Shown here piece after piece: positions 1 through 9,378 of a stretch of 64,000 bases of DNA. A program made the translations under genes and the position numbers. Source of the DNA: Bog-473 sp963756025 (GTDB lineage: Bacteria; Actinomycetota; Acidimicrobiia; Acidimicrobiales; RAAP-2); contig CAVWMF010000001.1 in assembly GCA_963756025.1 (NCBI GenBank), forward strand, positions 434,001 to 498,000, read 5' to 3'. Under the pieces are notes generated by a model. It did no database searches and was not told the origin of the DNA. It saw only the letters and a list, made by a program, of their open reading frames with translations. How positions within the stretch are numbered: position 1 is the stretch's first letter; each line of letters begins with the position of its first letter.

Positions 1-78
1 CGATTGAATCTGATCATCGAGGAAGCGGTCGTAGTAAAGGCCGTGTTCGGTTAGCAGTAACGGACTGCGCCCGATCAC
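1..78 (-). CDS. Partial CDS running off the left edge
   Basis: On the minus strand an open frame enters the window edge and reads, in part, RSPLLLTEHGLYYDRFLDD, which looks like real protein. A GTG at 78-76 could start it, although a possible ribosome site (GGAG) abuts that codon, so the true start may differ. The frame is closed by a stop just upstream near 121-123. Only about 26 codons are visible and I do not recognise the family. It would be divergent from the methyltransferase gene at 134. Confidence 0.3.
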   Translation of the reverse strand, partial: MIGRSPLLLTEHGLYYDRFLDDQIQS

Positions 79-133
79 CTCCGGACGCGTGCGTGCCTGA
101 CCGTACGGCGAGCACGGCGGTTACCATCGTCCG

Positions 134-817
134 GTGACCTTGGCTGATGCATGGGAGGAGAATGCCGCCGAATGGATCGCGTGGGCCCGATCTCCTGACC
201 ATGATGGATTCTGGGAAGGGACGTGGCCGGAACTTCTCGCTGTCCTCCCCGAACCGGACGGGCTGACGATTGACGTCGGCTGCGGGGAAGGCCGAGCGAG
301 CCGCCAGCTGATGGGCATTGGTCACACCGTCGTCGCCGTGGAACGCTCACCGACGCTTAGCCGTGCAGCGCATACAGGAACCCCCTCGGTGCCGGTGGTT
401 TGCGCAGACGGCGCCAGCCTGCCGTTCCCAGACAGCATCGCGGACATTGTCGTCGCCTCGATGGTCCTCCAAGACGTCGATGATCTCGATCTCACGGCAA
501 CGGAGATCGCTCGGGTGCTCCGTCCGGGCGGGAGTTTGTGTCTGGCCATTGTGCACCCGTTTTCGTCCGCTCAAGATCCAGTCGCTTTCCATACGGGCCA
601 GTCACTACCCATCACGGTCCCTTATCTCCATGAGCGTCGCTACGAGGACCGGGTGGAGCGCGACGGACTTCCTATGACGTTCGTTTCCGATCACCGACCG
701 CTGTCCCGGTATTTCGGCGCGCTGGTCAGTTGCGGACTCGCCATTACTGCCTTGCGGGAGTTCGGCAGTCGGCCAATCCCATGGCTGCTCGTCTGCCGTG
801 CCGTGAAGCTTCACTAG
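134..817 (+). CDS. Class I SAM-dependent methyltransferase
   Basis: A 227-residue Methyltransf_11-type enzyme expected to move a methyl group from S-adenosylmethionine to a small-molecule substrate in the cytoplasm. Motif I is clear (IDVGCGEG, residues 46-53), followed by the acidic residue that binds the ribose (VVAVE), motif II-like VVASMVLQDVDD, and motif III VLRPGGSLCLAI. The C-terminal third (HPFSS, LHERRYEDRVE) is typical of the SAM enzymes that act on small acids or amines but does not identify the substrate. GTG is chosen as start because methyltransferase similarity begins at once (ADAWEENAAEW) and no earlier start is open. It stands alone, with 186 bases to the next gene. Substrate unknown. 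Confidence 0.8.
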   Translation: MTLADAWEENAAEWIAWARSPDHDGFWEGTWPELLAVLPEPDGLTIDVGCGEGRASRQLMGIGHTVVAVERSPTLSRAAHTGTPSVPVVCADGASLPFPDSIADIVVASMVLQDVDDLDLTATEIARVLRPGGSLCLAIVHPFSSAQDPVAFHTGQSLPITVPYLHERRYEDRVERDGLPMTFVSDHRPLSRYFGALVSCGLAITALREFGSRPIPWLLVCRAVKLH

Positions 818-1003
818 CGCCCCGCAGGATCGCGTACGCTCGAGCAGGTGGACGGAAGTCCCCCGAAGGCGTTGCTTGTCCATGCGTCGTGTGATGAAGT
901 TTGGGTTGGTGGACTCCGATCGTCGGCCGGCTGGCGCCCCCTTCCATAGCTGGCCGCATGCAGTTGATGGCGTTCACCACGGCATCACGAGAGGAGCTCC
1001 CAA

Positions 1004-1774
1004 ATGGCTCGCATACTGGTAACCGGCTCGACGGACGGACTCGGTCTTATGGCTGCACGACTCCTGGTGGCCGATGGCCATCACGTCACGCTGCACGGTC
1101 GCAACCAGAGACGAGTCGCGGAAGCCAGGAAGGAGGTGCCTGATGCGGACGACGCGGTGATTGGTGATCTGTCGAATATCTCGGGCATGAGGCAGGTCGC
1201 CGATCAGGCCAATGCTCTTGGCCGATACGACGCGGTTATCCACAACGCCGGGGTTGGTTATCGAGAACCAAGGCGGACGGAGACAGCCGACGGACTGTCC
1301 CTGGTCTTCGCCGTCAACGTCCTCGCCCCCTACCTCCTCACAGCGCTCATGACGCCCCCCGATCGACTGATCTATCTGAGCTCAGGAATGCACAGGGGGG
1401 GTGATCCGGACCTCTCGGACCTCCAGTGGGAGCGGCGTCCGTGGAACGGGTCGCAGGCGTATGCGGACTCAAAGCTGTTCGATGTCGTGTTGGCTTTTGC
1501 GGTCGCACGACATTGGCCGCACGTGCTTTCCAACGCCCTCGAGCCGGGGTGGGTGCCGACGAAGATGGGTGGACCCGGCGCTCCCGACGATATGGAGCTT
1601 GCCCCGGTAACCCAAGTGTGGCTCGCCACAAGTTCCGCCGTCGAGGCAACGGTGACAGGGAGGTACTTCTATCACCAAGGTCTACGGGACACGAACCCCG
1701 CAGCGAGCAGGCGTGAGGTGCAGGAGGGACTGCTGGCGGAGTGCGCCGCGCTCACGGAGGTCGTCCTGCAGTGA
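1004..1774 (+). CDS. Short-chain dehydrogenase/reductase (SDR)
   Basis: A 256-residue NAD(P)-dependent oxidoreductase of the SDR superfamily. The cofactor motif TGSTDGLG is at residues 7-14, the structural NAG at 81-83, the catalytic serine in YLSSG near 126, and the catalytic pair YADSK at 153-157. The position after the first beta strand (HGRN) suggests NADP(H) preference. The ATG has a good ribosome site (GAGGAG, about 8 bases upstream). The tail is slightly divergent (VPTKMGG after the PG motif), as in the atypical protochlorophyllide-reductase-like SDRs. It is not coupled to either neighbour. The substrate cannot be told from sequence. Confidence 0.82.
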   Translation: MARILVTGSTDGLGLMAARLLVADGHHVTLHGRNQRRVAEARKEVPDADDAVIGDLSNISGMRQVADQANALGRYDAVIHNAGVGYREPRRTETADGLSLVFAVNVLAPYLLTALMTPPDRLIYLSSGMHRGGDPDLSDLQWERRPWNGSQAYADSKLFDVVLAFAVARHWPHVLSNALEPGWVPTKMGGPGAPDDMELAPVTQVWLATSSAVEATVTGRYFYHQGLRDTNPAASRREVQEGLLAECAALTEVVLQ

Positions 1775-1872
1775 CCGACAAGCATTCGTCGCACCGAAGC
1801 AGATCGTACGGCCATCACGCGGGAAATCGTTGAGCGATTGGGCTGTCACTAGCCCATAGCGGACGATGCGTA

Positions 1873-2097
1873 TTACTTTGGTCCGAAGTAACGACCGACC
1901 CATGCAAAGACCATCGCTGTTCTTCCATCGGGCAACCCTTGAACCTCGCTCGTGCGGAGGTAACGATGTTGCTGGCCATCGGTCATGACAACACACAGGT
2001 CGTCGGTGCCGCTTTCAACGAACTGTTCCTGCCCGTCCATTGGCCCGAGATTGAATACTGCAAGTCCTGCCATTTCGCTTTCCGGAGATGGGGACAT
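1873..2097 (-). CDS. Small conserved-looking hypothetical protein
   Basis: A 74-residue protein with believable composition (NLGPMDGQEQFVESGTDDL, then VVMTDGQQHRYLRTSEVQG, then MVFAWVGRYFGPK). It has no signal peptide or membrane segment. A second in-frame ATG at 2073 follows a weak GGAAAG and may be the true start. The LGPMDGQEQFV stretch and the H-R-Y-LR pattern resemble short actinobacterial cytoplasmic proteins of unknown role. It lies alone between a plus-strand SDR and a plus-strand secreted protein. Confidence 0.5.
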   Translation of the reverse strand: MSPSPESEMAGLAVFNLGPMDGQEQFVESGTDDLCVVMTDGQQHRYLRTSEVQGLPDGRTAMVFAWVGRYFGPK

Positions 2098-2230
2098 ACG
2101 GAACAGAATCCCAGATAAACCATTCCCGTCGCAATGCGTGGCTGTTTCTTGCGATCAGACGAACGTCCGGCAGGGGCGGCCACCGCCACACGCTTGGGCC
2201 GCTCCGGAACCGTGCCGGTAGGCTGCTCAG

Positions 2231-2962
2231 GTGTCGGCGTCGAGGCGGATAATTCCGTACCTTCTGCTAGGAGTTCTGGCTGCCGGATCCGCCGTCGGTC
2301 TTGCACTCGGTCTGGCATCAGCCCCGACATATGACGATGTGGCGCTTCAGTCGGCGGCGGTGATGACAATGCAAACCTCGTCGCTGCGATTTGTCACCGT
2401 GGTGCCATCAACGACGACAACGTTGCCGGGTAGGACGGTGCGCCTGGCTGGTGTGCACGTGGCAGGACTCTGGCAAGCTCCGAACCGGTGGCAGACAACA
2501 ATCCGAGGTGGACCAAACGACGGGCTCTCATTCACGTCCATCGGGTCAGACACCTACATCAAGAATCCAGGCCAAACCCCTGGCCGCCTCGACAGCGTCC
2601 CGTACGGCTCGTCTCCGTTCGACGTGCCCTATGGCTTCTTTGGCCTCCCACCATTAGGCGGCCTCACGACGGCGGTCGACGTGGTTCGGCGTGGGGATGT
2701 CTACAGCTTTGTGATTCCCGATCTCGACGTCCCGCCTCAGGTGATTGTCTATGCACCGCTGTCGGGTGCCCAATATGTTCCGCCAGTGATGGTGGCCCAC
2801 AATGTGTCAGGTGTCGCCGATGTCGTCGGTGGTTACGTCGTCAAATATGACTTCCCGCACGGCGTGACGATTGGAAAGCAGCACCTTCGCCCCGCAGCCT
2901 GGAGCTTGTCGGAGTTCGGTACCGCTGCGCCGGTGTTAGCCCCAAAGACTGGGAAATCCTGA
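2231..2962 (+). CDS. Membrane-anchored or secreted protein of unknown function
   Basis: A 243-residue protein with an N-terminal signal or anchor helix at about residues 8-30 (IIPYLLLGVLAAGSAVGLAL), then an extracytoplasmic domain rich in beta-strand-like segments (VRLAGVHVAGLW, FTSIGSDTYIKN, VDVVRRGDVYSF). There is no lipobox cysteine. The layout recalls LolA/LppX-like lipid-carrier domains, but that is a loose impression only. The GTG start is the first in frame and lacks a strong ribosome site. The following gene's frame is open across this gene's stop, so the two may be translated together. Confidence 0.6.
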   Translation: MSASRRIIPYLLLGVLAAGSAVGLALGLASAPTYDDVALQSAAVMTMQTSSLRFVTVVPSTTTTLPGRTVRLAGVHVAGLWQAPNRWQTTIRGGPNDGLSFTSIGSDTYIKNPGQTPGRLDSVPYGSSPFDVPYGFFGLPPLGGLTTAVDVVRRGDVYSFVIPDLDVPPQVIVYAPLSGAQYVPPVMVAHNVSGVADVVGGYVVKYDFPHGVTIGKQHLRPAAWSLSEFGTAAPVLAPKTGKS

Positions 2963-3081
2963 CCTATCCTGAGTGCTGGAATGACGGAATCGGAAGACGT
3001 TGGAAGCGGGTCGAGGAGAACAAGCGGATCGCCAATCAGTACCTGCGCGAGCACGAACCGCATTACACGAAGGTTCGTTCT

Positions 3082-3696
3082 GTGCAGCGCCCGACTGATG
3101 GTCGAGTCGAGGTACCCGAGGCGATCAATCTCACGGGATGGCGACGAGCTCGAGTCATTGCGGCCCTACTCGGCGCAGCTCTCGGCTTTTTCGTTGTCGT
3201 GCTCGCATTGTTGCCAGGAGGCCCGTACCTTCCCGATGGGGTCGAGTTCATCCCTTTCGTGATGGTCTTTCCTCTCTTCGGATGGGCGGTGATCGAGCGA
3301 TCCCAGTCTCAGACGGCGCGACGGAGGACTCGACCGGGTCAGAAGTGGTACGAGGTCGGGATGACCTCGAATGAGCAGGCGAATCGTGGGTGGGACCGAA
3401 TGCTGGCTCACGCGCACAAGTACCGGGTGTTCCTCGTCATCGCAATCCCGGTTCTGATCTTGCTGTGGATCCTGATGCTTATTTCCATCGTGTCGATCCG
3501 GGGCCAACCCGTTCACGCTGACAACACGTACTACCTCGATGACCATGGATCACACATCCCGGTCACCAAGGCAGGCTATGAGGCTGCCATTGCGAGACAA
3601 CAGACAATCTTTGCGGCGGGAGGCGCGATGTTTCTGCTGGTCTCAATCGGCCTGACGGTCCCCCTCGACCCGAAGCAGACGTTCGTGTCTGCCTGA
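3082..3696 (+). CDS. Four-helix integral membrane protein, unknown function
   Basis: A 204-residue protein with hydrophobic segments at about residues 27-47, 55-72, 117-140 and 174-194. A cytoplasmic basic linker (RRRTRPGQKW) follows helix 2. The GTG start is the first normal start codon, but the frame is open well upstream and reads like protein (for example RRWKRVEENKRIANQYLREH) back to the end of the preceding gene, where a CTG overlaps the TGA stop at 2959-2962. The real N-terminus is therefore probably longer, or a start was lost. The family is not recognised. Confidence 0.6.
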   Translation: MQRPTDGRVEVPEAINLTGWRRARVIAALLGAALGFFVVVLALLPGGPYLPDGVEFIPFVMVFPLFGWAVIERSQSQTARRRTRPGQKWYEVGMTSNEQANRGWDRMLAHAHKYRVFLVIAIPVLILLWILMLISIVSIRGQPVHADNTYYLDDHGSHIPVTKAGYEAAIARQQTIFAAGGAMFLLVSIGLTVPLDPKQTFVSA

Positions 3697-3766
3697 TCCA
3701 GGGTCGAACTGCCGACGCCCTCCGACAGTGGAAGCCACGCCTCCGGAGATGCGATCGATAACCCGG

Positions 3767-5167
3767 TTATTGGCTGACCGGATTGTCGAGGAGTTGGCCG
3801 ATCTTTTCGGCGGCTTGGTTTACGTAGGTGAGATAGCGGCCGAGATATTCGGTTGCCTCGACATCAACTCCGAGCCTGGAGCGGACCGTGCGCGTAAAAA
3901 TGTCGAGCCGCGACGCTGCCATCCAGTCGTTGATCTCCGGGCTCTCGGCCCAGCACTTCCGGTTGGTCAATTCGACGCGGTACATGCGTAGCCAATCGAG
4001 CGGAACCGTGGGCGGCACAATCGGAGTGCAGACCCGGTTCTTTGACTCCTCGTCCTTGAACGTCGACTCCACGAAGCCGATGAGGGCAGCGCTAAAAGCC
4101 GGTTGGCAGGTGCGCACCCATTGGATCGTTATCCGGTCGCCAGCGAAGACGGCTGAGGAGGGGTGCGTAGGAATACCCGCAGCCGAGCAGTCGATATGCA
4201 ACGTTGAAGGCCCCGTCGAGATGGTGCCATGTTCCAACCAGATTTCATCGGCGTTGATGGCCGTCACTCGACCCAGGCGAATCACGCTTTCGATTCGACG
4301 GAGCGCGACCACTTCTGAGTCACTGAGGATGGCGCAGTGATACGCCTCCGGGGTGACATTCGGGTCGAGCCGCCGGAGCTCGCCGGCTGCTTCCAGCCGG
4401 GAAAAGACGTCCTCGACGGAATCGGCCAAGGCGACGGCCTCGGCCTGATCGGCGAGGCTCTTGCAGAACTCGGCGAAGAACTCGTCACCGGGCTGGAAGT
4501 TGGCACGGTTCAAGATCCAGGAATCCCGAGGAACGATCCAGCGGATCCGATCGGGTTCCGCGCCGTTCTCGAGAAGCCAGATACAGGCGTCCATGCCCGT
4601 CTTGCCTGCTCCGACGACCACGAAGTCGTCGTATGCCGGCGCAGCGCGTGGCAGATCGTTCGGTGGGATGCAGGCTGCTCCCGGAGCAATGGCGTAGGCC
4701 GGAGTGGTGGTTGAGGGGATGCTCATGCGGGAATGCGTGGCATCGACGAACCTCCGGGCCTGGACGGCGCATCGTTCCCCCGAAAGCAGCGAAGTGACGA
4801 CGCGGTCCTCCCCGACCTCGCTCATCGGGAGGTAGCGGACGCGACCTGAGGGCAGAAATCTCTGCCGCATGGTCAGGTCGTAATGGCTCACCACCTCTGT
4901 GCCGGCGGCGAGCGCGTGGAAGCCCGCATTCAGGCCTATCTGATCGATGGTGCCCGAGCCGAGCGGAGCTGAGTTCACCCCGTAGTAGCTGGCCGGCTGG
5001 TGAAGACGGACGAAGGGGTAGGCGTCGATCCAGTGTCCCCCAGGCCGATCCCGACGGTCGACGATCACCATCGTCGCCTCCGTCTCGGTCAGCACTGAAT
5101 CAGCGAACGCCATCCCAGCGGCGCCGGCGCCCATGATCAGGTAGTCCGCGGTGATCGACTCCGTCAT
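3767..5167 (-). CDS. FAD/NAD(P)-dependent oxidoreductase, flavin monooxygenase-like
   Basis: A protein of about 466 residues in the pyridine nucleotide-disulfide/FMO superfamily. The FAD dinucleotide motif MGAGAAG sits near residue 12, and a second Rossmann motif VVVGAGKTG lies mid-protein, followed by an arginine-rich NADPH-binding region. The full FMO fingerprint (FxGxxxHxxxY) is not visible, so it may be a thioredoxin-reductase-like or Baeyer-Villiger-like member. The frame extends upstream to 5287, but I chose the ATG at 5167 because AAGGAA precedes it and the flavin fold begins there. It is monocistronic and divergent from the gene at 5.6 kb. Confidence 0.75.
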   Translation of the reverse strand: MTESITADYLIMGAGAAGMAFADSVLTETEATMVIVDRRDRPGGHWIDAYPFVRLHQPASYYGVNSAPLGSGTIDQIGLNAGFHALAAGTEVVSHYDLTMRQRFLPSGRVRYLPMSEVGEDRVVTSLLSGERCAVQARRFVDATHSRMSIPSTTTPAYAIAPGAACIPPNDLPRAAPAYDDFVVVGAGKTGMDACIWLLENGAEPDRIRWIVPRDSWILNRANFQPGDEFFAEFCKSLADQAEAVALADSVEDVFSRLEAAGELRRLDPNVTPEAYHCAILSDSEVVALRRIESVIRLGRVTAINADEIWLEHGTISTGPSTLHIDCSAAGIPTHPSSAVFAGDRITIQWVRTCQPAFSAALIGFVESTFKDEESKNRVCTPIVPPTVPLDWLRMYRVELTNRKCWAESPEINDWMAASRLDIFTRTVRSRLGVDVEATEYLGRYLTYVNQAAEKIGQLLDNPVSQ

Positions 5168-5610
5168 GTCCCATTTCCTTGCTCTCGGACCTGCGGGAGC
5201 CCTCTTTCGAGTCCAGATCCTGCCCCAAGAAGGCGTCCTCTGCGCTCCGACTGAGCGCCGGGCTGTCTTTTGGATCGCCGCCGACACCTGTGAAAACTAA
5301 CAGCTAGAACTTTAGCGAGCGATCTCAGACGACGTAGCGTCGTCGCGGAGGACTCACGGTTGTCGCTCTCCAGCTTGGTCTGAGTTCGCTCGCGGATGGG
5401 CGACCTGTGTTGCGGTGGGTCGGTGACGGGCCGGCCAAGCCGGCCCTATGCCCATCGCCGAGGTCCCCCGTGAGCAAAGGATGCAAGGGTCCCCATAGCG
5501 TTCTCCCTTGACAATCAACTGCTGATCGACCGCGCCAACGGTCGGAGAGGAGGCCGCCATGGGGACCGTGGCCAGGCTACTGGACGAGCACGTGAGCTCG
5601 CTGCACCTCG

Positions 5611-7185
5611 GTGGACCGCATCGGGGTCAGGGGCTACATCCCGGGGATCCAATACGAGTTCGGGCTGATCAAATTCCTGCTCAACCGGGGAGGAACTATC
5701 CCGTCTCCTGCCCTGCTCAACCGCAACCGCGAACGGCTCGTTGCCGAGTTCGAGGCACTCGAGGCCGCCACGGGGGTGCCCGTCGTGCGCTTCAAGGCGG
5801 GAGAGTCCAAAGAGGACCTGGCGCGTCCCCATCAAGATGCGGCAGCGACCGCCGGTCGACCAGGACTGGTACTGGTGGGCAAGGCTCAAGAGAGGACTTC
5901 GGTCTGGCGGGGCTACGTCGACGAGACCCATGCTGGACATCGCCGCAGCCATCCGCACATGGCTTGGCGTCGCCAGTCATCGGTGCCCGACCACTGGTAC
6001 TTCTACTTCTCGGATCCCGAATGGGGACCCGCCTTTGTCAAGATGTGCACCTATGCGCCCTACCCACTGTGGTGTTGCGCAAACGGGCACGAGTGGGCCA
6101 AGTGTCAGCTGGCCAAGGCCGGAATCGGCTTCGAGGCCCTCGACAACGGACTGCGCTCCGTGGAGGATCCCGCCGCGGCCCATCGCATCTGCGCCAGCCT
6201 TAGTGCCGGTCATCTGCGCGGACTCCTGGCGCGCATGATGGCCGTCGTCCCCGATCCCCTTTGTGCGCGCGACCGCGTGGCCGGGTTCGAGTGGTCCTAC
6301 TCCATCGCCCAGCTCGAAGTCTCCGACACTGCGGTGTTCGACCAACCGCGTCGGGCCCGGGCCTGGTTCGAGGCCGCCATCGGCGATCATCTCGACCTCG
6401 GTCGTCCCGAGCGGGTCTCTTTGGTCGTCGACCGCACGGTGGTCAACCGCGGCATACACAAGACACCGGGGCGTTTTGCCACCGAGGTCATCACCCGCGA
6501 CGTCGCCCCTCAGCTCCAGATCCACTACAAGTCATCGAAGGCCAAGGCCTATCTGAAAGAAGGCCGCGCCCTCCGAGTGGAGACCACGGTCAATAACGCC
6601 AGCGATTTCGCGCTCCACAAGACCCTCAACGCCGAGAATTGGAAGGCGTTACGACGCGTCGGGGCTTCCACCAATGCCCGCTTCTTGGCCGCCCTCGGTG
6701 AGGGCCGACCCGGCCTCCCCGACCCAGCCACCCTCGAGTCGCTCGTGCTCCCGAGCGTCCACGACGGCCAGCGGGCACCCGCTCTGCGATTCGGCGATCC
6801 CCGGACCATGGCGTTGCTCGGTTCTGTGGCCGCGTTCGCCCACGTCATCGGTGGCCTCACCAACAGATCCCTGCGCACCCAGATGGCCGCGGACTGGCGG
6901 GAGGACTACTCCTCGGCCCAGGCCTCTTATGACCTGCGGCGCCTGCGACTCAAGGGCCTCATCGAACGAATCGAGGGGACCAACACCTACCGGGTCAGCG
7001 CCTACGGCCTGCGCATCAGTGCTTTCTTCACTCAGCTGGCCAGCCGTGTCATCGTCCCCGCCTTGACCGATCTCGCCGACCTCACTCGGCCCTCTCCACC
7101 AGCACCGCGTCCGCTCACGGCCGCCTGGCGCACCTACGAGCGCGAACTTGACCTCCACGTCCGAAGAGCTCGCCTCGCCGCTTGA
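5611..7185 (+). CDS. Large conserved protein of unknown function with C-terminal winged-helix-like domain
   Basis: 524 residues in this frame. The pattern matches, from memory, a widespread uncharacterised bacterial family of about 500 residues: YFYFSDPEWGPAF (129-141), CANGHEWAKCQL (156-167), FEALDNG (174-180), KTPGRFATEV (284-293), YKSSKAKAYLKEGRALR (306-322), LRFGDPR (392-398), then a likely winged helix at about 430-475 (YDLRRLRLKGLIERIEG). No enzyme motif is recognised. The usual N-terminus of the family seems to be present in another frame from an ATG at 5559 (MGTVARLLDEHV) and then breaks about 5,600-5,610, so the gene is probably frameshifted, or it starts at the GTG 5611. A good ribosome site (GGAGAGGAGG) precedes 5559, not 5611. 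Confidence 0.6.
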   Translation: MDRIGVRGYIPGIQYEFGLIKFLLNRGGTIPSPALLNRNRERLVAEFEALEAATGVPVVRFKAGESKEDLARPHQDAAATAGRPGLVLVGKAQERTSVWRGYVDETHAGHRRSHPHMAWRRQSSVPDHWYFYFSDPEWGPAFVKMCTYAPYPLWCCANGHEWAKCQLAKAGIGFEALDNGLRSVEDPAAAHRICASLSAGHLRGLLARMMAVVPDPLCARDRVAGFEWSYSIAQLEVSDTAVFDQPRRARAWFEAAIGDHLDLGRPERVSLVVDRTVVNRGIHKTPGRFATEVITRDVAPQLQIHYKSSKAKAYLKEGRALRVETTVNNASDFALHKTLNAENWKALRRVGASTNARFLAALGEGRPGLPDPATLESLVLPSVHDGQRAPALRFGDPRTMALLGSVAAFAHVIGGLTNRSLRTQMAADWREDYSSAQASYDLRRLRLKGLIERIEGTNTYRVSAYGLRISAFFTQLASRVIVPALTDLADLTRPSPPAPRPLTAAWRTYERELDLHVRRARLAA

Positions 7186-7503
7186 CTCAAAACTTGCCTC
7201 ATCTGTTCAGAACCAAACTGTCAAGTGGGTCTAGCAATCACTTTTCAGAGGCTCTCCTACCATGGTCCTTCCGCCATGTTCGTCGACGTCCCGACCAGTC
7301 GGTATCTCGTATGCCACCACAAGGGGCCCGGCGGATCGGCATTCGACCTACTGGGGGCGGGCCCAAGGTGTGATTCGAGTGGGCAACGAGCCTGGAGACG
7401 TGAAGGCCACCGTGACGGTGACGGTGACAGCTGCGAGTCGACGACCGTCGTCATACCGGTGAAGCGCACCGAGCGGGTCGGACGTCAGCGTGACGGCGCG
7501 TGA
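7186..7503. other. Non-coding stretch between converging genes
   Basis: No frame here has protein-like composition. A short tandem GTGACG (three units) lies near 7411-7430. I see no terminator hairpin followed by T residues, although the two flanking genes converge here. Confidence 0.4.
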
Positions 7504-8863
7504 TCAGCCGGGAAGCTCGGCGGCCCGGGCGTAGAAGAGCAGACTCTCGGCGTCGTCGGGGAGGATCGCCTTCGTCTCGACCAGGTGCTTCACGGCGGCT
7601 TCGTACTTCGCGTACCAGGCGGCCTGGTCGGGATAGAGCGAGCGGACCTTCTCCGCTGGGAAGGGTGTGGTGTGGCCGAGGCCGAAGGGTCCGCCGCCCG
7701 GCTCGGCCTCGGAGCGGTGGGTGGCGAGCGGCGCCTCGAGGTCGGGCATGCGGATGCCGCCGACAGCGTTCCCGTGCGGGTCGCGGGCGAACGCGGGGCT
7801 GTCGGACCGGCGTACGATGCGCGGTTGAACAGGCGGCGGCTGCTCGCCGTTGACCCAATCATGGAGCGCCCAGATGGCCGCCCGCTTGATGGGGGCGAAG
7901 GACACCTCGGAGTGCGGGATGTTCGCGATGATGGGGTTGCCGGCGAACTCCTCGGAGGTGAGCGCGGCTGGCGTGTCCGGCTCCGGGGACCTCCCAGACG
8001 CGGACATTGTCGCTCTCCGGCTGAGTGTTCGGGTAGCAGTCTACGGCCTCCGCTTCGGAGTTCAGAACAATGCAGGGCGAGGCGAGGTCGTCCCGTATCA
8101 CGTACGCGTTCCAGTCGAGCAGCGCGAAGGGATTGGGTCCGCCCATCCGCGGGAGTGACGGCGACGCCGCCTCGGCGTTGACGGCGCAGGGCGCGTTCGG
8201 GAAGACCGTCAGGAGAAAGGCGTCGTAGGCGGCGTCGAGCGGCTGCACCGCGTTGATGTAGCACATCAGCCGGGCGGCCGACTGTGAGCCGCCGGTGGCG
8301 ATGAGGTGCCGGATGTCGAACCCGGGCAGCGGGTCGGTGTCACCCGATCGGGACGGGCCTAGTACAAGCGCGGCCTGGGTGAAGATGTCGTAGGAGTAGT
8401 CGTCGCCGGGGTGTGCGAGCGAGCCGTAGCGCTCCGGGTCGTCCATCTTGAGCGCCGCCATCTGGAAGCCCGTGCCCGGGGGTGCTCCGGAGCCCTCGAC
8501 GCCCACGCGTTGGGCCGAGACACCGACCAGGACAAACCCGTCGTCGACGTAGCGCGCTGCGCTCTTGGGCGGCTCGAAGCTCTCGCCGCCCGACACGTTG
8601 TTCCAGTTGACGACCACCGTCCCGTTGAAGCGGACCGGATCGGCCGGGCGCACAACGAGAAGCCGGGTGCGGAAGGGTAGCGCTCCCGACCGCTCTGCAG
8701 CCCATCGGCCGTCGGTCGGGTGCTCGGTCCTGCCTCCGACGAGCCGGAAGGCGCTCGCCTCGCCCTCGATAAACCATTCCTCCTCGATCCCCCCGACTCG
8801 CTCGACGGCAGCCGCCACGGAACTGACGGGCGTACCGGTATCCAACTTGGTCAGCGTGGTCAA
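7504..8863 (-). pseudogene. Alpha/beta hydrolase-domain protein, frameshifted
   Basis: The first ~300 residues (TTG start at 8863, with GGAGG six bases upstream) read as the alpha/beta-hydrolase-domain family known from metal-reducing and soil bacteria. They include the nucleophile elbow-like ATGGSQSAARL and the conserved LDWNAYVIRDDLASPCIVLNSE. After WEVPGAGHAS (near 7,965-7,975) the reading shifts to another frame, which continues the family C-terminus (AALTSEEFAGN to ALHDWVNGEQPPP and YAKYEAAVKHLVETKAIL) down to 7504. Removing one base at about 7,966 joins the halves into one protein of about 450 residues. The cause is real decay or a sequence error. It is otherwise well preserved. Confidence 0.75.
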
Positions 8864-9378
8864 CGGAGCCCTCCTCTATCGTCCTGCCTCCAGCCGCCAG
8901 TATCACAGGCGCGGATGTTGGCGTGCCTCACGAAAGAAGGAAGGAGATCATCGGAGCGTCTCACTATGGCCGGCTCACGTGGACGCGGCCATTATCCGCA
9001 CCGCACACGGCCTGGTAAAACGCGCCGGCCCGCTCGAGGTCGACCACGACGACCCTGGGTGACGGAGAACCTCCCTGCCAAGGATCCGTCGCCCATGAAG
9101 CAGGTCCTACGGGTTGAAGAGCTGGGGCACTTGCGTGGGGTGCTGCCCTGCAGGGTCGCACACCCTCGCGACGGCGCGTGCGATCGCGGCAGCAATTGCG
9201 CAGAGGGGGCCGCAACGCCCGCTGGTCGATCCTGGGCCGGCGCGATGGTCGGCCCCGACATCGCCCGGGCTGCCTGCGATCTCGTGTGTGCCGTGGTGGT
9301 CGTGCATTTGCCCGCCAAGTGACTTCGGCGGAACCCCGTCGGCTGGACACCGGGACCATCCCGGGACATGCTGATCGG
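8864..9378. other. Intergenic region with a remnant of a VOC (glyoxalase) gene
   Basis: No complete gene. On the minus strand, at about 9,064-8,970, a short frame reads RVVVVDLERAGAFYQAVCGA, which fits the first strand and helix of a VOC-family domain (substrate-binding glyoxalase fold) and then ends. It looks like a gene stub. The rest of the stretch is GC-rich and without convincing coding potential. It should also hold the promoter of the P450 gene. Confidence 0.4.

Noticed and set aside
7405..7440. GTGACG tandem as a possible CRISPR or minisatellite
   Set aside because: Only three short units with no spacers. No cas genes anywhere in the window.
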